61,416 nucleotides of DNA from an uncultured Clostridium sp. (GTDB lineage: Bacteria; Bacillota; Clostridia; Lachnospirales; Lachnospiraceae), in the NCBI GenBank assembly GCA_900549235.1, contig URNT01000022.1, positions 1 to 61,416 of the forward strand, written 5' to 3'. Under the pieces are notes generated by a model. That model ran no database searches. It was not told the origin of the DNA and was given only the letters and a program-made list of their open reading frames with translations. The stretch's first letter is position 1, and every line of letters starts with the position of its first letter. A program made the position numbers and the translations under genes. Of this stretch, positions 9,313 to 19,068 are shown piece after piece.

Positions 9313-11592
9313 ATGATGTTTCACAGCAGAAAGCAGGCGCTGCTGCCGGCGGGTTTTACCGCCGGGGCGGCGCTGGTGCTTTGGATCACATTGACAAAGG
9401 TAGTTGCAGGGGGCCCTGTGGGCCGGGTGCTGGAGGATACTAAAACCTTGCAGATGCTGGGAGAACTGGCTTTTATGTTCCTGTGGAATCTGTTTTTCCT
9501 GGGAACGGTGAAGGATGACCGGCTGAGACTGGCAGGGCTTTTAGGGGGAAATGGAGTATTTCTCTGGCTCCATCAGATTCTGATTCCCCTTTTGGGGGCC
9601 GGGATCTATATGGGAGCCCTGGCCTGGGCAGGAAAAACGGTCCTTCTGGGATTGTTTTGGGGACGGGGAAATAGAGAGATACCGCCTCTGGAACAGTGGT
9701 TCTTTGGCCTGGCTCTGGGGTCAGCCTTCTGGATCCTGTTTGTGTGCGGTCTGTCTCTGATGGGCCTCGGAGGAGTGAGACTGTGGCGGGGGTGCGGTAT
9801 GGCGCTTTGCCTGTGCTGGCTGGGGGCAGAGGCAGCCGGATGGCTGAGAAGGAAAGGTTCGGAAAAATGCACACCTTTCCGGCTTACCAAAACCCGTACA
9901 GAAGCCATCCTTCTGGCATTTATCTTAACCATGCTCCTGCTCCAGGCCGGAAGGCTGAATATAGAGCTGGATTATGATTCCCTTCACTACGGTCTCCGAT
10001 CCCCCTATGTGCTGGACAATGGGAATGGAATTTATGAAAACCTGGGCATGGTGAATCTGGTGTACACCTACAGCAAGGGCCTTGAGGTTCTGGCCCTTCC
10101 TCTGTCTGGAACCTCTACCTACGGCTTTGTCCTGGCTTTTTCCTTCTGGGCTACGGTGGGGATCCTGGTGCTGGCGGCAGGGATCACTGGCTCCGGGGCG
10201 TCGGACCGGGCAGGGAAACGCAGGCGTGGGCTGTGGGCTGCTGCTGTGATCAGCGCCATTCCCGGTATCATGAATATGGCGGCTACGGCAAAGTGCGACA
10301 ATATGACCCTGCTTTTCCAGCTTCTGATCTTTGACCTTCTGGGATTGTCTTTGAAGGGGGATTCGGGTGAGAGAAGGGCCGGGCCGCCCTGGCTTTTGAT
10401 GGCTGTGTCGGTGTACCTTCTCACCCTTGTATTTAAGCCTACAGCCCTTGTATTTGCTACGGCTCTGGGAGGCGTGGGGCTGATCTGCCATATACTGGAG
10501 AGAAGGCGGCCGGAGATTACGGCAGAGGGGATCTTTCTATTGATTCCCACTGGACTGGCTGCCGCGGGGCTGATGTACCGCACCTGGCGGATGACCGGCG
10601 TGCCCATGACCTCGATTTTTGCCGGGCCATTGGAACGGCTTGGGTTTGAGATCCGGTACCCCTTTAACTTTACCCATGTGATCGGGGATCCGTCGGCTCT
10701 CACCACAGCAGAAAAGCTGGCCAGGCTGGCAGAGCGGCTTAAGGGCATCCTTTTTGCTCCGGTGGGAGAGGACATGGCCCATGTGATCATCGCCTGGGGA
10801 ACGGGGCTGATCCTTCTTCTGGGAGTTTTGTGGCTTGCAGGCTTTTTTATGCTGAAAAATAAGAGAACCCCTCTGGACCGCTTTGAAGCCCTTCTTCTGG
10901 CTGTCCTCCTTCTGGGCTCTCTGGCAAGCATCTATACCCTTTACCAGGTGGACGGTAATTATTTTACTCTGTTCTATGCGGTACTGGCCATGAGCGCTGT
11001 GGGCCTGGCAGACAGGTTTGGAGAACGGGGGCTCAGGCGGCAGCTTGCCGCCCTGGCGGTTCCGCTGTTTCTGTGCAATGCACTGATCGCCTGCACCACC
11101 AGCTGGGCCGGTGTGCCGGGACTTACACCGATCCATGCGGCAGGCAGAGGGCTTTACGATCACAGGGCGGAGCGGGACCGCCGCAGAGAGGCGGAAGGAA
11201 GCCTGGCTCTGTCCAGAAGCTTTGAGCCGGATACGAGGGTTCTTGCCTTCGGGGAGCATCCGGCAGTCCTGGATCTTCCCTGTGTGGTCCAGAGCTATTA
11301 TGACGTGACCGGCAGCGGCGGCAATGTATATCTGGTAAAAAAGCTGGCGTATTTTGAGGAATTTCTTGATTATGCCGGGATCGAATATTTCCTTGTGGAG
11401 GCAGGCTACCTGGCCGGACAGCCCAGAGCCCTTGAGATTATTGAGGATATGATCGAGGAAGGTACCCTTACGGATCTATGCTTTGAATGGGGGAATATGA
11501 GGGCGGCGGTGGATCTGGACGGCGCTGCGCCGGAGGATCCGGCGGCGGCTCTGGCCCTGTTCTATGAAAACTATGCCATGGAGGGCAAATGA
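9313..11592 (+). CDS. Large polytopic membrane protein, GT-C glycosyltransferase-like
   Basis: A 759-residue membrane protein with many hydrophobic segments and a soluble C-terminal part (about residues 600-759). A conserved-looking acidic motif ELDYDSLHYG follows the second membrane block, where GT-C enzymes place their metal- or donor-binding aspartates. GT-C enzymes use polyprenyl-phosphate sugars on the outer face of the membrane. The context fits: two more polytopic proteins follow, and a GtrB-like enzyme that could make polyprenyl-phosphate sugar lies at 19.1 kb. It overlaps the next gene by 4 bases (ATGA). I cannot assign a specific family; a flippase or polymerase role is the main alternative. 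Confidence 0.65.
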   Translation: MMFHSRKQALLPAGFTAGAALVLWITLTKVVAGGPVGRVLEDTKTLQMLGELAFMFLWNLFFLGTVKDDRLRLAGLLGGNGVFLWLHQILIPLLGAGIYMGALAWAGKTVLLGLFWGRGNREIPPLEQWFFGLALGSAFWILFVCGLSLMGLGGVRLWRGCGMALCLCWLGAEAAGWLRRKGSEKCTPFRLTKTRTEAILLAFILTMLLLQAGRLNIELDYDSLHYGLRSPYVLDNGNGIYENLGMVNLVYTYSKGLEVLALPLSGTSTYGFVLAFSFWATVGILVLAAGITGSGASDRAGKRRRGLWAAAVISAIPGIMNMAATAKCDNMTLLFQLLIFDLLGLSLKGDSGERRAGPPWLLMAVSVYLLTLVFKPTALVFATALGGVGLICHILERRRPEITAEGIFLLIPTGLAAAGLMYRTWRMTGVPMTSIFAGPLERLGFEIRYPFNFTHVIGDPSALTTAEKLARLAERLKGILFAPVGEDMAHVIIAWGTGLILLLGVLWLAGFFMLKNKRTPLDRFEALLLAVLLLGSLASIYTLYQVDGNYFTLFYAVLAMSAVGLADRFGERGLRRQLAALAVPLFLCNALIACTTSWAGVPGLTPIHAAGRGLYDHRAERDRRREAEGSLALSRSFEPDTRVLAFGEHPAVLDLPCVVQSYYDVTGSGGNVYLVKKLAYFEEFLDYAGIEYFLVEAGYLAGQPRALEIIEDMIEEGTLTDLCFEWGNMRAAVDLDGAAPEDPAAALALFYENYAMEGK

Positions 11593-13481
11593 CGGCAGCT
11601 AAGGAGGCAGTAAACGTGGAGACAAAAGAGAGGATCCGGTTCCGGATCGGTTTTTCCAGAATGGAAAAGAAATACGAATGGAAGGACCATATGATTTTTA
11701 TGGGGCTTTTGCTGGCCCTGGCCTTCTGGGTGAATATGGGGATAGAGATCCGCGGCCTTTATATGGACGACCTTTATTTCTGGTCCTGCTACGGGGAACA
11801 GGGCTTTCTGGAATATGTATTCCCCATGGGAAGCACCCGGTTCCGGTTCCTGTATTATCTGGCCGCCTGGCTGGAGATGGCGGTGGTAAGGAACCACGTT
11901 TCCTGGTTTGTGCCCATCAATATCCTGCTGAATGCCTGCGTGGCCTGGACCCTGTATCATATGGGCCGCAGTCTTTCCAGGGCCAAGTGGGTGGGCTTTC
12001 TCGCAGGCTTTATGTATCTGGTCAGCCGTATGGCCTATTATCAGATCGGACAGGTGCTGGGGCTTATGGAGACCATGGCCCTATGGATGGGACTTGGGAT
12101 CCTCTGGTATCTCTACCGGTATCTGAACAGCCGGGAGGTTAAGGCATCTTATTTTATCAGGGCCTGCCTGCTGTATTTTGGAGTATGCTTTGTACATGAG
12201 CGCTATATGGCTCTGTTTCCCCTGCTTATCCTGATCCTTCTGATGAAAAAATGCCGCCGCCCGGCAGAGTGGGCCACAGCAGCCGGCTCCTTTCTTCTGG
12301 TCCAGGTGATCCGGGCTCTTACCATCGGCACTGTTCTTCCCGCAGGCACCGGAGGAACCCAGGTAGCAGATACCTTTAACATCAGCCAGTCCATCGGCTT
12401 TGCTTTGGATCAGGCGGCCTATGTGTTCGGCATCAATGCAGGCCCGGAGCATTTAAACGGCTGTCCTTGGAATCAGACTCCGGTGCCGGTGCTCCTTCTG
12501 ATCCTTTTGGCGGATGCGGCAGTTGCTGTAATGGTTCTTGCGTTTTTGGTAAAAATTGTAAAAGATAAGGATAAGGAGGATAAAGGCCGCCATCTTTCCA
12601 ATCTGGTTCTGTTCGTGGTCTTTATTGCCCTGTGTATCGGCGCTTCCAGCGTGACCATCCGCGTGGAGATGCGCTGGATCTATATTTCCCTGGCGGCGGC
12701 TCTGCTGTTTTTAACCTATATTTACGGCGTTCTTACCGAGGGCGTCCGGCCGGAATTTTATCTGAAACGGATGTGGCCCTGGGGGATCCTGATCACCGTT
12801 TATGTGGTATGTATGCTTCCTGCGGAGTTATTTTACAGAAGCAATTATGACAGACTCTATCTGTGGCCTGACCAGCTCCGCTACAACTCTCTGGCAGAGG
12901 AAACCTACGGGCGTTATGGGGAGGAGCTGTTTGGAAAGACCATCTATATTTTGGGCAACAGCTATGAGATGAGCGATTTTACAGCCAGAACCTTCTTCAA
13001 GGTATTTGACCCGGAGATGAAGGCGGAGGGCACCAGCGTTCAGTTTATCGACAGCATCTATGACATCGGCCTGGTGGACGACCGGATGCTGGTCTTACGG
13101 GAGGATCCGGAGCACAATGGCTATCAAGACATCACCGATCTGGTACGTCAGCTTAAGCTGGATGTAGAGTACGGTTACTACGGGGACGGCTGGATGGACG
13201 AACACGCCGCTCTTACAGTGATGGCAGGAAAAGAAGGAGTGATTCATCTGGAGATCATGTATCCCGGCACCATGCGGGGCGGAGAGGTGATCCAGATCAC
13301 CGCCGCAGATGAGGAGCCCCGCTATCTGCCCCTTCAGTCCAGTGTGGTAGAGGCAGAAATCCAGGCAGAGCCGGGAAGCAGGGTGGAGTTGAAATTTGAC
13401 TATAATTTTTATATGGAAAACGCCCAGGAGCAGCGGGGGGAGGACCGGCTGGCAGCCATCGTCCATATTACCGCCCCCTGA
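11589..13481 (+). CDS. Large polytopic membrane protein, GT-C glycosyltransferase-like
   Basis: A 630-residue membrane protein. After the first membrane segment it carries YMDDLYFW, an acidic pair in the loop where GT-C transferases keep their catalytic residue. About ten further hydrophobic segments follow, then a soluble domain from about residue 420. The first in-frame ATG, at 11589, overlaps the previous stop as ATGA. A later ATG (MEKKYEW, residue 25) is also possible because the first 24 residues are polar and not obviously conserved. Its place between two similar proteins suggests these three act in series on one glycan. The exact activity is unknown. Confidence 0.62.
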   Translation: MTAAKEAVNVETKERIRFRIGFSRMEKKYEWKDHMIFMGLLLALAFWVNMGIEIRGLYMDDLYFWSCYGEQGFLEYVFPMGSTRFRFLYYLAAWLEMAVVRNHVSWFVPINILLNACVAWTLYHMGRSLSRAKWVGFLAGFMYLVSRMAYYQIGQVLGLMETMALWMGLGILWYLYRYLNSREVKASYFIRACLLYFGVCFVHERYMALFPLLILILLMKKCRRPAEWATAAGSFLLVQVIRALTIGTVLPAGTGGTQVADTFNISQSIGFALDQAAYVFGINAGPEHLNGCPWNQTPVPVLLLILLADAAVAVMVLAFLVKIVKDKDKEDKGRHLSNLVLFVVFIALCIGASSVTIRVEMRWIYISLAAALLFLTYIYGVLTEGVRPEFYLKRMWPWGILITVYVVCMLPAELFYRSNYDRLYLWPDQLRYNSLAEETYGRYGEELFGKTIYILGNSYEMSDFTARTFFKVFDPEMKAEGTSVQFIDSIYDIGLVDDRMLVLREDPEHNGYQDITDLVRQLKLDVEYGYYGDGWMDEHAALTVMAGKEGVIHLEIMYPGTMRGGEVIQITAADEEPRYLPLQSSVVEAEIQAEPGSRVELKFDYNFYMENAQEQRGEDRLAAIVHITAP

Positions 13482-13509
13482 AACCGCAGCATAAAAGGAG
13501 AGACTGAAA

Positions 13510-14940
13510 ATGGAAGCACAACAGACAAAACACCCCCTTTTTTCCAGAAACCTGATCTTCTGGCTCCTGCCTGCGGCAGGCACTCTGTTCTTACTCTGGT
13601 ATGTAAAGCATGCCACCGCAGATGTGGTTTATTCTGACTATATCCGCCTGGTAAACAGCTACCTTCCGGATGTATACAATCCGGATAAATTTTTTGTTCG
13701 GGACATTCTTACAAGACTGCCCATCAACTATCTGGAACGGATTATTAATGTAGAGCTTTTCGGCTTCTCCATTACCCTGGACCGCGTGCTGGGGGTGGTA
13801 AGCCTGGGGCTGGCAGGAGCCGTATTTTCCGTCTACGCCATCCGTTACAGGCTGTGCCCGGTGTGGTTTGCCTTCCTGATGGTGATCATGTTCAGCCTGA
13901 ACAAATGGGAGATGCTGACCAATGGCAGCGGCTGGTCCCATTTCTTCGCCTTTGCCTGCTTTTATTACCATGAGCTGATCCTTGACCGGGTGTGGAACGG
14001 CAGGGAGAAGAAGTATGACCGTCTGAAGCTGATCCTTCTGCCTTGGTTTATTATCCTTGGCACAGCAGGGCCCTACTGCGGCAGCTACGGGGCTGTGGTG
14101 CTGTTATCTTATGGCTTCTGCTTTATATGGGAACGTGCCGGAAGGGGGCGCGGTGGGAAAATGGATCTCCGTTACCTGGTCTATATGGCCTGCACCCTGA
14201 TCCCTCTCCTTCTTTATATTGTAAGCAGCTCCTTTGCTGTAGAGGAGCATGCGGGAGCCACCGGCCGTGCCCTGGGGGAGATCCTTTCAGATAATCCGGC
14301 TTTTCCTGTAATGTTTATCCTTAAATCCCTGGCAGGAATGGTCATCGGCGGGGAGCAGCTGTCCCAGTGGAGCGAGGCCAGCAGGCTGGGAAATATAGTC
14401 TGCTATCTTCTGGGCCTGTTTGTGGCGGCAGGCTATCTTAGCGCCCTGTGGATGAACTGGAAGCACCAGCTGTATGAGGAGACCCTTCTTCCTCTGATGC
14501 TTCTGGTCGGAGGGGGGATCAACCATATGCTGATCTTCCTTTCCAGATACATTTTTGAAAAGACCAATTACGGCTTAAGCTCCCGGTATGCCCTGCAGTT
14601 TCAGGTGGGGATCCTGGGGATTTTTCTCACCTTTGCCCTGGTATGGAGGGGAAAGGAAGGGCTTAAAAGGGCTGCAAAGGGCTGGATCCTGGGCTTTTGT
14701 CTTGCAATCCTTCTGGGAAATGGTTATACTACATACCATGAACTCAGGATGGCGCCCTACAGAGAGGAAAGCTTTGAGGAGAAGGCAGCTCTGGCAAGAG
14801 AGATCCCCGGTATGAGCGATGAGGAGCTTGAGGCCAGGAAGGACGAGATCCAGCAGCAGATGGAGTATTTTAAGGGAGCGGACAAGATACGGAACGCCTT
14901 CCGGATTCTGGAAGAAAACAGACTGAACGTATTTAGATAA
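13510..14940 (+). CDS. Polytopic membrane protein, GT-C-like, third of three
   Basis: A 476-residue membrane protein with about ten hydrophobic segments and a short charged C-terminal tail. The loop after the first segment contains VVYSDYIRLVNSY, an acidic motif placed like those of its two upstream neighbours. An AAAGGAG-type site sits a suitable distance ahead of the ATG. It ends 17 bases before rfbF in the same operon. I read it as a further membrane glycosyltransferase or a glycan-modifying enzyme. A polymerase-like (Wzy) role cannot be excluded, though a Wzt-type export system normally works without one. Confidence 0.6.
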   Translation: MEAQQTKHPLFSRNLIFWLLPAAGTLFLLWYVKHATADVVYSDYIRLVNSYLPDVYNPDKFFVRDILTRLPINYLERIINVELFGFSITLDRVLGVVSLGLAGAVFSVYAIRYRLCPVWFAFLMVIMFSLNKWEMLTNGSGWSHFFAFACFYYHELILDRVWNGREKKYDRLKLILLPWFIILGTAGPYCGSYGAVVLLSYGFCFIWERAGRGRGGKMDLRYLVYMACTLIPLLLYIVSSSFAVEEHAGATGRALGEILSDNPAFPVMFILKSLAGMVIGGEQLSQWSEASRLGNIVCYLLGLFVAAGYLSALWMNWKHQLYEETLLPLMLLVGGGINHMLIFLSRYIFEKTNYGLSSRYALQFQVGILGIFLTFALVWRGKEGLKRAAKGWILGFCLAILLGNGYTTYHELRMAPYREESFEEKAALAREIPGMSDEELEARKDEIQQQMEYFKGADKIRNAFRILEENRLNVFR

Positions 14941-14957
14941 AGGATGGAGGAGAGACC

Positions 14958-15734
14958 ATGAAGGTAGTAATTTTAGCAGGAGGCTTCGGCACCCGGATCA
15001 GTGAGGAAAGCCATTTAAAGCCAAAGCCTATGATTGAGATCGGGGGAAAGCCGATTTTGTGGCATATTATGAAGTATTATTCGGAGTTTGGCTTTCACGA
15101 TTTTGTGATCTGTCTGGGATATAAACAGTATGTGGTAAAGGAATTTTTTGCGGATTACTTCCTTCATACCTCAGATGTGACCTTTGACCTGGCAAATAAC
15201 CGGATGGAGGTCCACAACAATTATTCAGAGCCCTGGAAGGTGACCCTGGTGGATACGGGGTTAAATACCATGACCGGGGGGCGGGTGAAGCGGATCCGGC
15301 CTTATGTGGGAGATGAGCCCTTTATGCTTACCTATGGAGACGGGGTTTCCAACGTAGATCTGGACGCTCTGGCAGCGTTCCACCGGGCCCATGGAAAGAC
15401 AGCCACCATTACCACAGTGAACCTGGGGCAGATGAAGGGAGTTCTTGATATTGGGGCGGATGATACCGTTCTCTCCTTCCGTGAAAAGGATGACAACGAC
15501 GGAGCCCTGATTAACGGCGGCTTTATGGTACTGAATCCGGAGATTTTTGATTATCTGGAGGATGATTCTACTGTATTTGAGCAGCAGCCCATGCAGCGGC
15601 TGGCGGCAGAGGGACAGCTGAAATCCTTCTACCACAGCGGCTTCTGGCAGTGCATGGATACCCAGAGAGAGATGAAGAAGCTGGAGGAGCTGTGGCAGTC
15701 CGGCTGCGCTCCCTGGAAGATCTGGAAGGATTAG
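14958..15734 (+). CDS. rfbF: Glucose-1-phosphate cytidylyltransferase
   Basis: Makes CDP-glucose from CTP and glucose 1-phosphate. The 258-residue length and the motifs LAGGFGTRI, KPKPMIEIGG and ILWHIMKYYS are those of RfbF. The internal YGDGVSNVD and the NGGFMVLNPE region are also family-specific. A good GGAGGAGA site precedes the ATG. It is followed 10 bases later by rfbG and then rfbH, the standard order for the CDP-3,6-dideoxyhexose route. The call is secure from sequence and neighbours together. Confidence 0.96.
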   Translation: MKVVILAGGFGTRISEESHLKPKPMIEIGGKPILWHIMKYYSEFGFHDFVICLGYKQYVVKEFFADYFLHTSDVTFDLANNRMEVHNNYSEPWKVTLVDTGLNTMTGGRVKRIRPYVGDEPFMLTYGDGVSNVDLDALAAFHRAHGKTATITTVNLGQMKGVLDIGADDTVLSFREKDDNDGALINGGFMVLNPEIFDYLEDDSTVFEQQPMQRLAAEGQLKSFYHSGFWQCMDTQREMKKLEELWQSGCAPWKIWKD

Positions 15735-15744
15735 AGGTAAGGAT

Positions 15745-16803
15745 ATGAGATTTGAGGAATTATGTGGATTTTATAAGGGGAAACGGGTGCTGGTTACAGG
15801 CCATACGGGCTTTAAGGGCTCCTGGCTGGTGCGGATCCTGACCCTGGCAGGAGCAGAGGTCACAGGCTATTCCCTGAACCCGCCTACGGATCCAAGCCTG
15901 TTTGAGATCGCAGGCCTGGAGGATACCATGGACAGCGTCATCGGAGATATAAGGGACCGGGCCCATCTGATGGAAGTATTTGCCCGGGTGCGTCCGGAGC
16001 TGGTATTCCACCTGGCGGCCCAGCCCATTGTCCGGGACTCCTATAAGGATCCGGTGTACACCTATGAGACTAATGTTATGGGTACGGTGAATGTCCTTGA
16101 GTGTATCCGCCAGACGGACAGTGTCAGGTCATTTTTAAATGTGACCACAGACAAGGTATATGAAAATAAGGAGTGGGAGTACGGCTACAGGGAGTGTGAT
16201 CCCCTGGACGGCTATGATCCCTACTCTAATAGTAAATCCTGCTCGGAGCTGGTGACCCACAGCTACCAGAAGTCATTTTTCTCTGACCGGGCCTGCGCCA
16301 TTTCCACCTCCCGGGCGGGGAATGTAATCGGCGGCGGTGATTTCGCCAACGACCGGATCATCCCCGACTGTGTACGGGCGGCAGCGGCAGGAAGGGATAT
16401 TATTGTAAGAAATCCACATTCTACCAGGCCTTATCAGCTGGTTTTAGAGCCTCTGGCGGTGTATCTTACCATTGCCATGAAGCAGTATGAGGATCCAGGG
16501 GTCCAGGGATACTACAATGTAGGCCCGGATGATAAAGACTGTGTGACCACAGGAGAGCTGGTGGAGCTGTTCTGCAGGACCTGGGGAGACGGCCTTAGCT
16601 GGAGGGATCAGTGGGACGGCGGCCCCCATGAGGCCAATTTCCTGAAGCTGGACTGTTCCAGGATCCGGAAGGTCTTTGGCTGGAAGCCAAGATACGACGT
16701 AGAGGAAGCGGTTCAGAAGACCATAGAGTGGTCCAGAGCGTATCTGGAGGGCGCGGATATGCTGGAGGTGATGGACCAGCAGATCCGGGAATTTTTTTCA
16801 TAA
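15745..16803 (+). CDS. rfbG: CDP-glucose 4,6-dehydratase
   Basis: Extended short-chain dehydrogenase of 352 residues that converts CDP-glucose into CDP-4-keto-6-deoxyglucose. The NAD-binding motif TGHTGFKGSW lies at about residues 18-27. The catalytic YxxxK is in DPYSNSKSC, and the RAGNVIGGGD motif is typical of RfbG. The product is the substrate of the following RfbH. A GAGGTAAGG site lies ahead of the ATG, and the spacing to both neighbours (10 and 14 bases) indicates one operon. Its length agrees with the family. Confidence 0.96.
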   Translation: MRFEELCGFYKGKRVLVTGHTGFKGSWLVRILTLAGAEVTGYSLNPPTDPSLFEIAGLEDTMDSVIGDIRDRAHLMEVFARVRPELVFHLAAQPIVRDSYKDPVYTYETNVMGTVNVLECIRQTDSVRSFLNVTTDKVYENKEWEYGYRECDPLDGYDPYSNSKSCSELVTHSYQKSFFSDRACAISTSRAGNVIGGGDFANDRIIPDCVRAAAAGRDIIVRNPHSTRPYQLVLEPLAVYLTIAMKQYEDPGVQGYYNVGPDDKDCVTTGELVELFCRTWGDGLSWRDQWDGGPHEANFLKLDCSRIRKVFGWKPRYDVEEAVQKTIEWSRAYLEGADMLEVMDQQIREFFS

Positions 16804-16817
16804 ACAGGAGGAATACC

Positions 16818-18176
16818 ATGTTTGAGCATACATCAGAAGCAGAAGCCAGGAAGCAGATCCTGGAGCTGGTGGCAGAATACTGCGACACCTACCATAATCA
16901 GAAAAAAGATTTTAAGGAAGGGGACCGGATCCCCTACGCGTCCAGAGTTTATGACCATGAGGAGATGGTGAAGCTGGTAGACAGCTCCCTTGACTTCTGG
17001 CTGACCTCAGGACGTTATACAGAAGAATTTGAAAGGAAGCTGGGAGAGTACCTTGGAGTCCGCTACTGTTCTCTTGTAAACTCCGGCTCCTCAGCCAATC
17101 TGGCTGCATTTATGGCTCTGACCTCTCCCCTGCTTGGAGAGCGCCGGGTAAAACGGGGGGATGAGATCATCACCGTTGCCTGCGGCTTCCCTACTACGGT
17201 AGCGCCGGCCATCCAGTACGGAGCGGTTCCTGTATTTGTAGACGTGACCATCCCTCAGTACAATATTGATGTCAGTATGTTAGAGGAAGCCCGGTCTGAA
17301 AAGACAAAGGCCGTAATGATCGCCCACACCCTGGGCAATCCCTTTGACCTTCGGGCGGTAAAGGCATTTTGCGATAAATACGGTCTGTGGCTTGTAGAGG
17401 ACAACTGCGATGCCCTGGGAACCAGGTATACCATGGAGGAGGACGGGAAGGAGGTAATCTGGTTCACCGGAACGATCGGAGACATCGGAACATCCAGCTT
17501 TTACCCACCCCACCATATGACTATGGGAGAAGGCGGGGCCGTTTATACGGACAATCCTCTTTTAAATAAGATCATCCGCTCCTTCAGGGACTGGGGACGG
17601 GACTGCGTATGTCCCTCCGGCAGGGACAATCTCTGCGGCCACCGCTTTGACCGCCAGTACGGGGAGCTGCCTCTGGGGTATGACCACAAATATGTATATT
17701 CTCATTTTGGCTATAATCTGAAGGTAACGGATATGCAGGCGGCTATCGGCTGCGCCCAGCTTGACAAATTTCCCTCTTTTGTAGAGCGTCGCCGCCATAA
17801 TTTTGACCGGTTAAGGAAGGCACTGGAGGAGGCAGAGGATCAGCTGATCCTTCCGGAGGCCTGCCCTCATTCAGAACCCAGCTGGTTTGGTTTCCTGATC
17901 ACCTGCAGGGAAGGGGTTGACCGGAACCGGATGGTGCAGTATATTGAAGAACACGGAGTACAGACCCGTATGCTTTTTGCCGGCAATCTGATCAAGCACC
18001 CCTGCTTTGATGAACTGCGGACGGCAGGCGAAGGCTACCGGGTAGTGGGAAGCCTTGAAAATACCGACCGGATCCTGGCGGATACCTTCTGGGTAGGAGT
18101 TTATCCGGGGATGACAGACGAGAAGATCGACTATATGGCGAGGGTGATTAAGGAAGCAGCTTCAAACAGGCTCTAA
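16818..18176 (+). CDS. rfbH: CDP-4-keto-6-deoxyglucose 3-dehydrase (PMP/[2Fe-2S] enzyme)
   Basis: PMP-dependent C3-dehydrase (E1) of the CDP-3,6-dideoxyhexose pathway, 452 residues with the start at 16818. An AGGAGG site precedes this ATG, whereas an upstream in-frame ATG (16728) lies inside rfbG. The aminotransferase-like active-site lysine is replaced by histidine in SFYPPHHMTMGEGG (H232/H233), the hallmark of E1. Cysteines at 263, 265 and 273 (CxC, then x7, C), plus C197, match the iron-sulfur ligands of this family. E1 needs an electron-donating reductase (E3, RfbI/AscD) and then a C4 reductase to finish a dideoxyhexose. Neither is in the window. Confidence 0.94.
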   Translation: MFEHTSEAEARKQILELVAEYCDTYHNQKKDFKEGDRIPYASRVYDHEEMVKLVDSSLDFWLTSGRYTEEFERKLGEYLGVRYCSLVNSGSSANLAAFMALTSPLLGERRVKRGDEIITVACGFPTTVAPAIQYGAVPVFVDVTIPQYNIDVSMLEEARSEKTKAVMIAHTLGNPFDLRAVKAFCDKYGLWLVEDNCDALGTRYTMEEDGKEVIWFTGTIGDIGTSSFYPPHHMTMGEGGAVYTDNPLLNKIIRSFRDWGRDCVCPSGRDNLCGHRFDRQYGELPLGYDHKYVYSHFGYNLKVTDMQAAIGCAQLDKFPSFVERRRHNFDRLRKALEEAEDQLILPEACPHSEPSWFGFLITCREGVDRNRMVQYIEEHGVQTRMLFAGNLIKHPCFDELRTAGEGYRVVGSLENTDRILADTFWVGVYPGMTDEKIDYMARVIKEAASNRL

Positions 18177-18192
18177 GAATGAAAGGATAAAA

Positions 18193-19035
18193 ATGGCAGC
18201 AGAATACGACATGAGCAGGGTCCATGAGGCCAATCTGAAAATATTAAAGGAGATCGACCGGATCTGCCGCAAGTATAAGATAAAATATGCCCTGGACGCA
18301 GGTACCCTTATCGGCGCTGTGCGCCACAAGGGCTTTATTCCCTGGGACGATGATGCGGACGTGGTGTTTACAAGGAACCAGTATGAGGCATTTTACAAGG
18401 TGGTAAAACGGGAGCTTCCTGATACCATGGAGTTTTTAGAGCCGGATTCATACCGGGGCGGAAGGGCATTTTATGATTTCACCCCAAGGATTATCTACAA
18501 AAACAGCCGGTGCCACAGCGACGGCCCTATGATGGACTTTTATGAGGGGAAGTTAAATCACCTGTGGGTGGATCTGTTTATCCTGGACCGGCTTCCTGCC
18601 GGAAAGAGCGGGGCGGCCATGACCCGTTTCATTCATAAGGCCATCTACGGCCTGGCTATGGGACACCGTTATGAGCTGGATTTTAGTAAATACAGCCTGG
18701 CTCACAAGCTTTTTGTAGGCATCCTGTCGGGAGTGGGACGGCTGATCCCCTTAAGAACCATCTGCGCCCTTCAGAAATGGGCGGCTCTTAAGGATCGGAA
18801 AAGTAAGGGGAATCTGCGCTATTACAGCAACTACCAGCCGGATTACCTTTACGTTACCCTGGAAAAGGAGTGGTGCGAGGAGGTAGAGGACGCTGACTTT
18901 GAGGACACCCGTCTGATGATCCCCGCAGGCTGGCATCAGGTGCTGGAGGAGGTTTACGGCGATTACATGAAGCTTCCGCCAGAGGAGCAGAGGGTTCCCT
19001 CCCACTCCAGCCAGCAGATTGAAGTGACGGATTAG
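18193..19035 (+). CDS. licD: LicD-family phosphotransferase
   Basis: Nucleotidyltransferase-fold enzyme of 280 residues. The N-terminal block YALDAGTLIGAVRHKGFIPW followed by DDDAD is the LicD signature, with the acidic cluster binding metal. LicD proteins transfer phosphorylcholine or another phospho-alcohol from a CDP carrier to cell-surface sugars. It follows rfbH by 16 bases, so the glycan made here probably carries a phospho-substituent. Whether choline, glycerol or ribitol is used cannot be told from the sequence; no licA/licC-type choline activation gene is present in the window. There is no signal peptide, consistent with action on the cytoplasmic side. Confidence 0.88.
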   Translation: MAAEYDMSRVHEANLKILKEIDRICRKYKIKYALDAGTLIGAVRHKGFIPWDDDADVVFTRNQYEAFYKVVKRELPDTMEFLEPDSYRGGRAFYDFTPRIIYKNSRCHSDGPMMDFYEGKLNHLWVDLFILDRLPAGKSGAAMTRFIHKAIYGLAMGHRYELDFSKYSLAHKLFVGILSGVGRLIPLRTICALQKWAALKDRKSKGNLRYYSNYQPDYLYVTLEKEWCEEVEDADFEDTRLMIPAGWHQVLEEVYGDYMKLPPEEQRVPSHSSQQIEVTD

Positions 19036-19068
19036 AAGGACAGACCAAGAAAGGACAGACAAAGGTTC

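Noticed and set aside
10119..10931. 270-codon minus-strand frame inside the first GT-C-like gene
   Set aside because: Arg/Ser/Pro-rich shadow translation of a GC-rich membrane protein gene, with no ribosome binding site.
16728..16817. Longer in-frame start for rfbH
   Set aside because: It lies inside rfbG and has no ribosome binding site, whereas AGGAGG precedes the ATG at 16818.
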